DNA of 64,000 nucleotides from the NCBI GenBank assembly GCA_001465935.1, contig LNKV01000024.1, forward strand, positions 62,001-126,000, given 5' to 3'. A program made the translations under genes and the position numbers. Origin of the DNA: Clarireedia homoeocarpa. Lineage: Eukaryota > Ascomycota > Leotiomycetes > Helotiales > Rutstroemiaceae. Shown piece after piece: positions 54,704 through 64,000 of the stretch (within the stretch, counting starts at the first letter, position 1; every line of letters begins with the position of its first letter). A model generated the notes under the pieces. The model worked only from the letters and a program-made list of their open reading frames with translations, was not told the origin of the DNA and made no database searches.

Positions 54704-56809
54704 TTTGTCTTCTACCTGTTCTTCTGTCTCTCTATCCCTCGCGTAAAGGATTTGCTGGCGGCGTCAATCATCAAATGAACTGAAATTACTTTTGGTCTGG
54801 GTCTTCTTTTTTTGCACAATCGAAAACTTATCAGAAACACATGGCAAGGTGGAATTGAGAGTCCCTGAGTGGGGCTATGGAATGATGGGAAAGGCTTGGG
54901 CTTGACCATTGCGAGATGTTGATGTGTGGGAGGGAGGATGTTGTGACCAAGAGCTTTTTACAAAGAGAGTGATGATGTGATGGTTGACGGCACAGGGATG
55001 AATGGGATTGGGAAATGAAATATGATATGACTGATGGATCGATGGATGGGTTAGGTTGTCTACTACTTTTCTTATTCCTTTTCGTTGATATTGAGGTTCA
55101 TAGCATTACTCGGAGCTTTTTCCCCCTTATAGTAGTGTAGTTTATGCCTTATGGTGTACTCTTGTGATGATTATGATATATGTGAGTGAGTAAGTGAGTG
55201 AGTGAGTGGATTTATGTGTTGTATGAAGAATGAGGTGTTGTGCTTGCTTGCTTGAGTAAGTAGCAAGTACAAATCCAGCTTTGGCTTTGGTATATACGAT
55301 TTGATTTGATTTTTGTTGGTGCTGGTTGATGACTGATGACTGGCGACTGACGACTGACGACTGACGACTGACGGTTGCTGGTTGCTAGTTGCTGGTGGTG
55401 CTGTAACAAAGAGAGGGGTAAAAGTGTATGAAAGGGAGGAGGAGAAGGAGGAGAAGGAGAAGGAGGAAGAGGAGGGGGGATAGGCTGTGGTGGTGTGATG
55501 ATGACGATGGTTGTGAGTTGAGTTGAGTTGAGTAGGGAAGAGGAAAAGAGGGGAAGCGAGGAGAAATTGTGAGGAAAGGGGTTATACACACCAGACAGCA
55601 GTTATAACAGCTGATGAAGACATCTGAGTTATTTCGAGATATATATTTCCACTTTGAGATTAACTATTCGACTTTCAACATTCGTAACTGATCTTCTGTG
55701 AGACCGAGTCTATCTACGATGGTAACAGCCGAGAAAAAAAAAAGGGGGGGGGGGGGGGGAGAAAATGGAGATTACGATGACTTTGAAATCTATACCATCG
55801 GAAGTCTAGTCTATTGTATACTAACTTATGTTATATAAAAAGGATATTGTGCTAACTAAGTTAGGGGATTCGAACCCGAACTATATATATACTGTTCAGA
55901 ATGAATGGGGTATTCAAAGTAAGTATATATATCAGTTCTTAAGAAATATAATAAGTAATTTAGTTCTAACTATATATATATATATACACAGATAGGCTGC
56001 TTATTTTTGAGGATGATATGATATGCTAGATATTTCTTCTTTCTAACCTGTTTTCGTTGATGATGTATGTATGTATGTATGTCTCTGTCGATACTGCTGC
56101 TGCCACTTCTGAATTCGACCGGAGTCTGATTGATGACGAATAATGGTGGGATGGATATTATATTGAAGACGGCTGTTGCGTTGATGGGTTTCTAATCTAT
56201 ATCTGCTTCCTCTGCATATGTACCTTGGCCTCTACGCCTACCCAAGATCAGCCTGACTCTTTTCCGCACTCTGGAATATCATTGGATTAGATCAGTCTAC
56301 CTAATAAGGGAGCCGGTTTCGGATTCTCTCTGCTTGGAACATTTGATGAGGATGGTGGAGCGGAGAAGAGATGTCAGGAAGAGGAAACTGTTAGATTTAG
56401 AGCTTTTGGAAATGAGAATGCATTGGAATGTGACTGATTGATTGATCTATCTAAAGAACTAATTACATGGCTGCTTGAATTGAAGGAGGTTTATATCCCC
56501 AAAATGTGACAAATTATCGACCCTCGCATGGTCCGTAGCATGAGAATCGAAGAGGAATGGAAATTTGGCATTTGCCCGATCTGGGAATGCCCTCGTTGGC
56601 ATTTCCCCGATTGGGGTATGTCCTCATAACTCCGGGTTTCTGGTAAGTGTGGATCTGGCAGATCTCTGGCAGAATAGCGGGTTCCGCATAAGGGTGGATA
56701 TCGCATGAATATAGACCGGTAGATCTTACAGGAACGGTAGAAGCGATTGTTGAGGGTGTATGTATGTACACAGGACGAGGGGGAACAAATGCGGAGGGCA
56801 CGCACTAGG

Positions 56810-57341
56810 AGGAGACTGACGAAACCCGCTATTCTGAGCACAGCGCTTCCAATGCTAGCAATGATGAGGACTTGCGGCCTGCAAAATGGCGAAAGCCTTC
56901 TTCGTTACTTACTGGTTACGGCTCAATGCCAGCTTATGAGCACAGTTCAAAGCATCATCTTAGACAGCCTCACAGCTTTTCGCTCTTGGCTACGATAAAC
57001 GAAATATAGTCTCAAAGCGATTACGAACGTCTACCGACACCCGTTGGCAACGATTATCACTTCGCAATCCCCTCGAAGTCCCTCCTCTTGTAGAACTGGC
57101 ACCAACCGCCGAATACCAGGAGTGGCCTTTCCAAGGATTTCTTAAACGTACCAGGATCAGGAGTGATACGACCTACGATCTCGAGTTTCGGTTACAGGAT
57201 ATTCCAGAGCATCTTCATTTCCCTGTTCTTTCTGAAGCAGTGGGCATTGGCGAAGTTGTGCCGACCCTGCCCCCTCGCGATATTCCACATTCCAGGGTAC
57301 AGCTAGCAAGATTGCGGACTAAGGGGAAGTGTATTCGCTAA
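56810..57341 (+). pseudogene. Broken accessory ORF, unidentified
   Basis: Two overlapping coding-like pieces lie in different frames. The first (to the TAG at 57007) reads SNASNDEDLRPAKWRKPSS. The second (about 56966-57341) reads LFALGYDKRNIVSKRLRTS, then AEYQEWPFQGFLKRTRI and TYDLEFRLQDIPEHLHFP. The DEDLRPAKxRK and EWPFQGFLKRT text resembles dispersed fungal accessory proteins I have seen, of unknown function. The frame change indicates a pseudogene, unless an unseen intron lies between. Confidence 0.4.
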
Positions 57342-60300
57342 GAACCAGAAGAACACGAGACGATGGAGAGGATAGAGAAGGACAGCTGTTTCTGGAAGGT
57401 GATCCAAGACGCTCTCCCGCACAGAACATAAGTAGCTATTCAGATGCAATGTTCTACAAAACTCAAGAGTTGATTACCACATCTTATACTTTCAGAGCTG
57501 GGTAGAAAATCCCGTAATATACGATTCGCGGCATCGCCGATTATCGAGAAGGACTACTGATACCGGCCGATGTGCTAGGAATGGAAGAGGAGATTTAGAT
57601 GGTAATAGTATGAAAATGTATGATTGATAATATTCTGCAACTGCAAGGTTCCGATTGGTGATGGAGAGGATGTTGGAGAGAGGGAGGAAAGAGGGAAAGA
57701 ACAATATGATAAAAATGTACAGCAGATTGCAAAGCGTAGTTCTATTCTACGAGACCAGTATAGGAAGCCAAACCATCAGACGAATTCTCCACGAGCCACC
57801 GCAACATCCTCATCGCGAATGTACTGTACCTGAAGGTGAAAAGGCCTGCCCCAAACAACCGTTTGCACTTGCATCGGTACCGCGCAACGAACGATCGCCA
57901 GACTCGGGCGACAGAGGAACTTTCCTCGGAGTCCTGGGCAAATCAGGCATCTTGATCGAGCCGTAGGTTTAATGAGCGCAGCAGCTAACTGCATATTGTT
58001 CCTCACGACGCAGTCTCTCTTCGAGCACCTACCTCATCAATCCTATCAGTATCCCACAGTGACAAGATCAGCAGAGAATACTACTCGCCGGACTGCACGA
58101 CATCTTAAACGCCCACAGAGAGTTCTCGAACCCTTCAAGATCGCTGCGCCACTCCTTAGAGCTTGGTGTCTTCTGAGTTACGTAGAAGTGATCAGGATCG
58201 GCGAATACCAATCAATAGTCAGAGGTTATTATCGTAGGTTTATTTTATTGTTGATAACTTGCACATAAGAAGTCAGTCGATCGCAATGGTAGGTAAATAA
58301 GTAGTACTGTAATTGCTAAAGAAATATATGCTGTATATGTTATTGTAAGCATGATGCACCCCTCCTTTTTAGGTTAGACTAGTGCAAGCCACTCAACTAG
58401 AATAGAAGTTCTAGAATATATTATAAGGGACTGGCTCAGGCTCCCACTTGGCTTAGAACTAGACTGTTGAATACCAGCTTAAGCCCTCCCTCCCCCTTCT
58501 CTAGAACTACTCCACCTCCATTCCTCCCTCACAAGCCAACTAACTACCAACGCGCGAAATACCAATTTGATAAGTTAATATTTGCGGTAACCTCACGTTA
58601 TTTGCAACAACGGTCTCTGTGGAATTAGACATGGCCACAAGCACAGGAATCGAGGCCAGCAATACGGTATTTCTGGACTGGTAAGGTTATGCATACAGTA
58701 ACAAGTCCAACCACGTTGGTTTAAGCACTTTCTTGCGGCAATAGGGCAGAAGCTGGGGTCTATCAAAGTAGTTGTTGGATAATTGTTGCCAGTACTGTAC
58801 ACCCGTTGTAGTAGACTATGAATATGAATATGAATGTAGACTTCCGCGTTGTGGGCAAGTGTACAATGAATGGTTCATATCGGGCGTAATCTATCTAGTA
58901 TGCTATCTATACCTATCGGATGTCCGTACAGTCGTGTTTATTTTGGGCGGGGGGCTAGCAAGGAGAGGATGGGATAGGATAGGATAGGATAGGGTGGTTG
59001 GTATACATAAGTTAGCTGTTGTGTTGTGCTGTATTGCATGTTATGTTATATTATGTTATGGCTGCGCTGTGCTGTGCTTTTTCTTCTTTTGCTTGGGGAC
59101 TGGACTCAACTTAACTCAATATCCAGCGTATATAGTATAGTAGACGGGATTAAGTTAGGCTGGGTCGAGTTAAGTCAAGTCAAGTAAAATAATTGAAGCT
59201 GGGAGATTAGAAAGTGCCAAGACAAAATTACTCTTTGCCTTTGGTTTTTTTTTTTTCTTCTTCTTTTTTTTTTTCTCTTTCTTTCTTCCTTGGAGTGTTT
59301 GAGATGCTAAGCGTGTCGCGGACAACTGAGCAGATAAGCTGATGGGAGGTTGGAGATAGGTTTAGGTGATGCTTGGCTTGTTGGAGATGGGAGATCTATC
59401 GTATGATTATGGTCGTGGTGTATAGTTATGATTACTCTACTCTTGGAGTTCTGGTCTTGGGATTAGATGGTAGGTGATAGCGAGGGTATGTATAGCGAGG
59501 GAGGGGAGATAGGGGGAAAGAGGAGGGAAGACAGGGTATATAGGAGGTCTATTTGCGGTCTTGGTGTTGAGCTGCGTGGGGAAAATTCGGATAAGCATCT
59601 ATCGGAGCAGCTGTTGGATTGACATGGAGATGGGAGGGGATGGGTTATGGGACGAGATGGGATCGCCGTGGACCGGTACTGCGGGTGTAATTTTGGATAT
59701 GCTTGCGGAAGTACTGTGATAGTGTTTGATCTCCAGAGGGATAACGACAACGTGGGGTGATATTGACGTATGCGTGTAGGAGGATGTTGTTGTGTTGTTC
59801 CATACAGCGAAGGGAAGGGATGGGAATGGAAGGGAAGGGAAGTATGCATTTTGTGAAAATGATAAGAATCTAAGCCTTAACATGCATTTACATACATGGT
59901 ATGGGCCAGGCCATTCTCGTTCTCGTTTACTGTAGAATTAAGCAGGAGGACGGGATCGACGGCTAGGATGCGGTTTTTTTGAGTGTGAAGTTACCCGTTT
60001 CTGGTTTGGGGTGGAAAGGTACCATCGGAGGATTTTGGGTGATGGGAGATTGGGATTGTGGTAGGGGGAGTAGGAGGGGGAGTAGGAGGGGAGAGGAGTG
60101 CGACGTGGTGTTGGAGTTGGGGTGTACCGTGTACGTAGCTGGGGTGAGTGAGCGACGGGAAGAGGTAAGTATGAGATACAGCAAGATACCTTAAGCAGAA
60201 CTGGTCATCTCTTGGGGTTGTTTCCAAGAACAGAAGTGCTATACACTCTTCGTAAAATACTTGATAGCCGCTCAGGCAGCGGACTGATTTAGCAGACTCG

Positions 60301-60866
60301 GGCTGTAAATGGATCATGTGCCGTTCGTTACCCGCGCAGGACGAATGCGCCCCATGCCATCATCTAAGCCATATTCGAATGTGACGCGCGAGAGCACAAA
60401 GTTGGACAGATCTCAGATCACAATGTGCTCTCCACAAGGCTTACCGCCGAGCGAGAAAAATTTGGTCCATCAGGTCATAATTCGGTCTTCCTGCCTCAGC
60501 CGTGCATCAAACATTCGGTCCTGAATAGAAAGAGACAACTTGCCATGTAAAGTGTAACCGGGCAACGAATCTGATTGGTCTGGCGCCCAGGGGCATTTGC
60601 TCCACTTATAGTAACTTCTTCTGGTGGCGTAGTTTCAGTGCTTGGTATGTTCTCTGGGCGGGTTTCGTACATGGATTTCTCAAACGGTTACGGAGACGGA
60701 CAAGTATCGAATTCGCCATTTCTCAAACAGAAGTAGCGACAGAGACAGGGCCGTGTGGGCTAAAGGATGCCTGTGGGTATACACTACGTTGTGCTCTTGT
60801 GTTTGTGGAGAGGGCGAGAGGGCAAGGAGCTATCAATGACAGCCGTTTGTTCCGTTATCGATAGCC

Positions 60867-60960
60867 GTGTGGTGTGAGTGTGAGTGTGAGTGTGAGTGTG
60901 GGTGTGTGTGTCTATGTGTGTCTATGTGTGTCTATGTATGTCTATGTGTGTGTGTGCGCG
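60867..60960 (+). repeat. GTGTGA/GTGTCTAT microsatellite
   Basis: GTGTGA units pass into GTGTGTCTAT units over about 90 bases. Confidence 0.9.
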
Positions 60961-61432
60961 CGCAAGTGCATTCATTGTTGTTTTGCGCTTCTTTCGTATC
61001 GGGAGCGAGCTTTTCTCATAACAATACGAAGTGCGTGTGGGCCGAGACTTCGTGCCTTATGGTCTTGATGGATTGGATGTGTGTTGCTTCAATGTAGGTA
61101 ACTCGAGTACGGTGTGATGGGTAGAGATATCTAGTTATTGGAATATTGCTGCCGACTTCCACCCAAGCCTTCTCCACGCCCAAATTTAGTCCCTGCCGAA
61201 CTGCGAACGCGAGGTGCAATCTGCCCCAATCCGCCCCTGCGTTTCCTTGGACCCCTTCCACCTCGCACCTCTCACATCCCAATCGGCTCTCCATCACCAG
61301 TCAACGATTCCTATTCCTATTAGCAAAATCCCGATGGGGAAATCGTGGTGTGATTTCCATGGGTTCTGTTTTCTCCGTTGCACTCGCCACCCACCGAGCA
61401 CCGAACGACCGTCAAAATCCCGACCAAGGCTG

Positions 61433-61478
61433 GACTTGCTGCACTTGCTGCACTTGCTGCACTTGCTGCACCCGGCGC
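61433..61478 (+). repeat. 9-bp repeat TTGCTGCAC
   Basis: Four to five copies of a 9-base unit. Confidence 0.9.
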
Positions 61479-62290
61479 ACTTGGCTGATCCTGGCTTCCA
61501 TCATGGCGGCCCATGAACTTGTTTCGAAGAACCTCTCTGACCACACATGGTCGCGGAAGAGGCGCTGGTTTCTGCTGCTACTCGCGCTAGTGCCATGAGA
61601 CCGGAGTTGTTCTATCTTCTATGCTCAGACACTCACTACGAATCTTTGTCAGGCCATTCACATCCTCTTGCCCCCCCCAGTGCATTAAACGTGATACTAC
61701 CCAGGAAATTGAAAAATGTGACCCTTACCTTTCTCTACCCTTCTTCTCTTCCAACCTTCTTGGCACACTTCTTTTTTTCGTTTCTTCCCTTCCTGTTGTA
61801 CCATCTCTCCCCTCCTCTTTTCTCACCTTGCATCTGCACGTCACACTCAACCTTCTCTACTAATTGCTGATATTGGAGACAGCCACCGGTGCAGGCATTG
61901 AGTATAGGTATGTGCCTCTGTGCGCTTTTGCTTCCCTTCTTAATCGCACCATCCTAATTGTCTTCATTTACTTCTCACCTCTCTCGGCTTCGTACCGAAT
62001 ATGTCGCAGGCTGGGACTGTCGTTCGCTGACCATCTTGGTGTCTCATCTTCTAGGCAGGCTTCTAACTCTCCTACATTCATTCAATTCATAATACATTCT
62101 CTTCTCGAATCACCTTCATTTGGGAACTTTCTGTCAATTCAGCGGGTCCTGAATCAATTAACGTTCCTTTAATACCATACCATACGACAAACAATAACGA
62201 TACCCATAAGAATAATTTGGAAGGAGGGTTACGCCAGAGCAGAAAGAAACGAAAGCTTCAACGACGACTTCGGGTCGTATATTCTGAAGG

Positions 62291-64000
62291 ATGGAGAAGG
62301 GCTTTGATAGAAGTAGCGTGGGTTCGGTGAGGGTTTCGGAGAGATCAAGATGGCCGCCATTGACGAGAATGTTGATGTCGGGAGAGATGAGTGCTGAGAT
62401 GCCGAGGGAGTTGACTATGAGGGAGAAATTCGACAGATGGATGGTCAATGAAGGATATCGAAGATTGTGGGTTATGCAATGTCTATGGGTGGGACGAGAG
62501 GAATGCTAACATTGGATGCAGCTTTGTCTTTGTCTTCGGAATGATTCACGTTATGGTCTTCTCGTTTGGATTTATGAATTATCAACTAAAGGATAGTTTT
62601 GGAAAAGCGCGGAGTACCTTTACGATAACTTATGCAATTGCCAGATCGGCGGCGTTGACACTGCATTTCGATGTAGCTATGATTCTGTTCCCAGTTTGCC
62701 GCACGTTGATTTCATTAGCACGTCAAACCCCATTGAATGGTATCATTCAATTCGACAAGAACATCACCTTCCATATGCTGACAGCTTGGTCAATCGTCTT
62801 CTTCTCTTGGGTGCATACCATTGCGCATTGGAACAACTTCGCTCAGATTTCGGCAAAGAACAACCTTGGTATTGGTGGATTCCTTCTTGCAAACTTCGTT
62901 AGTGGCCCGGGGTGGACTGGATATGTTATGTTGATCGCTCTTATGGCCATGGCTATCACCTCGTACGAGAAGTATCGTCGCGCCAACTTCGAACGCTTCT
63001 GGTATACACACCACTTCTTCGTCATCTTCTTCGTTTTCTGGTCCGTTCATGGAGCTTTTTGTATGATTCAGCCGGATGTCGCTCCTTATTGTATTGGTAT
63101 CGGAACTTCAGCCATTGGTGTCTTTTGGCAATACTGGATGTATGGTGGTTACATCTATCTCTTCGAAAGAATTGCACGTGAGGTTCGAGGCAAGCACAAG
63201 ACCTACGTCTCCAAGGTCGTTCAACATCCTAGCAACGTTTGCGAAATTCAAATCAAGAAGGAGAACACCAAGACGCGAGCTGGTCAATACATCTTCTTTT
63301 GCTGTCCTGAGGTCTCCGTATACCAATACCACCCTTTCACGCTCACATCGGCACCTGAAGAGGACTATATCTCTATCCACATCAGAATGGTTGGAGACTT
63401 CACGAAAGCCGTTGGGAAAGCCCTTGGTTGCGAATTCGATAAACCAAAAGGTGAGAAGGGAGAATCATCTCAGGTTGTTGGTGTCAATCAGAATGGACCA
63501 GGAGCAGATGGAGTCGACCCTGCTATTCGTCGTATCTTGCCTCGTGTCTATGTTGACGGACCATTCGGTTCCGCTTCTGAGGATGTTTTCAAGTTCGAAG
63601 TTGCTATGCTTTGCGGTGCCGGTATTGGTGTCACTCCATTCGCATCCATCCTGAAATCCATTTGGTATCGCATGAATTACCCCCAGAAGAAGACTCGTCT
63701 CCGCAAAGTTTATTTCTTCTGGATTTGTCGTGATTTCGGCTCCTTCGAATGGTTCCGATCTCTCTTACTCGCCATTGAAGCCCAAGACATGGACAACCAT
63801 ATCGAAATTCACACATACCTTACAGCCAAGATCAAGGCTGATGATGCTACAAACATTATGATTAACGATGCGAACGCGGATCGTGATGCAATCACCGGAT
63901 TGAGAGCACCCACCAACTTTGGTAGACCTAACTGGGACATGATCTTTAAGAGTGTCAGGAAGATCCATACTCCAAGTGAGGCTGGTGTCTTCTTCTGTGG
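62291..64000 (+). CDS. noxB: NADPH oxidase B-like (3' end beyond window)
   Basis: Membrane flavocytochrome that passes electrons from NADPH through FAD and two hemes to O2, making superoxide; in fungi it acts in differentiation and host penetration. Exons 62291-62466 and 62522 to beyond the window end, about 551 residues visible. The N-terminal cytosolic extension (MEKGFDRSSVGSVRVSERSR) and FDKNITFHMLTAWSIVFFSW point to NoxB; NoxA has a shorter N-terminus and a different loop. Heme histidines are visible in HTIAHWNNF and YTHHFFVIFFVFWSVHG. FAD: YQYHPFTLTSAP. NADPH: LCGAGIGVTPFASIL. RRILPRVYVDGPFG is the usual linker. The donor was chosen as TT|GTGGGT with GCTAAC branch point and TGCAG acceptor because it keeps the frame. 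Confidence 0.88.

Larger units (their letters stand above)
54704..62290. other. 7.6 kb gene-poor region before noxB
   Basis: No intact gene recognised. It holds simple repeats (AGTG ~55184-55207; CGACTGACGACTGACG ~55346-55372, read in parts; TATATA ~55971-55986; TATG ~56066-56080; GGATA ~58966-58991; TGTG ~60867-60960; TTGCTGCAC ~61435-61475), an A/G homopolymer pair (55734-55759) and one broken accessory frame (below). The final 1-2 kb probably contains the promoter and long leader of the NADPH oxidase gene. Confidence 0.5.

Noticed and set aside
55860..55885. Minus-strand GGTTCGAATCCCC, like a tRNA T arm
   Set aside because: No D arm, anticodon arm or matching acceptor strand could be found on either side; treated as chance or a tiny relic.

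Overview
The window looks like nuclear DNA of a filamentous ascomycete (Pezizomycotina). Genes carry many short GT-AG introns with CTAAC/CTGAC-like branch points. The gene set is typical of moulds: Med15/Gal11, glycogenin, Zn2Cys6 and C2H2 regulators, long-chain alcohol oxidase and NADPH oxidase B. A leotiomycete (Helotiales, Botrytis/Sclerotinia-like) is my guess from the protein flavour; it was not tested. Two assembly gaps (3013-3142 and 47405-47445) are runs of N next to tandem repeats.

Layout. 1-573: 3' end of an SDR-like NAD(P)-binding protein. 2194-2291: an intron-containing tRNA-Glu(CTC) with its 3' end duplicated. 2.7-5.2 kb: AT-rich, repeat-laden, unassigned remnants. 5.5-7.9 kb (-): peroxisomal-type long-chain alcohol oxidase. 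8.5-10.4 kb (-): polytopic membrane protein. 10.8-11.6 kb (+): Arl3/ARFRP1 GTPase. 12.2-12.9 kb (-): RPB6, divergent from TFIIIA (13.2-15.0 kb, +). 16.5-18.5 kb (-): a cystathionine beta-lyase relic and a Whi5/Nrm1-like G1/S repressor. 20.0-24.9 kb (-): Mediator subunit 15. 25-30.3 kb: gene-poor microsatellite DNA. 30.3-32.2 kb (+): aspartyl aminopeptidase. 32.2-37.4 kb: gene-poor, including about 1 kb of purine-rich strand. 37.4-39.8 kb (+): glycogenin. 40.8-42.9 kb (+): Zn2Cys6 factor.

42.9-48.4 kb is an accessory island: three inverted-repeat elements in a row, a DUF7924-like gene, a truncated Tc1/mariner-type transposase whose terminus matches one of the small elements, and the C-terminal end of a protein with near-identical 42-residue TPR repeats (NLR-like). 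49.2-50.6 kb (-): FEN1 with a 5-nt microexon. 51.2-52.6 kb (+): glutaryl-CoA dehydrogenase. 53.8-54.7 kb (+): UBC4/5-type E2. 54.7-62.3 kb: gene-poor with one broken accessory ORF. 62.3-64.0 kb (+): NADPH oxidase B-like, cut by the window end.

Most genes are unrelated housekeeping functions (transcription, replication, proteolysis, carbon storage), so this is ordinary chromosome arm with one transposon-rich accessory pocket. All exon structures were read by eye from splice signals, frame continuity and family conservation. I saw no evidence for a metabolic gene cluster.
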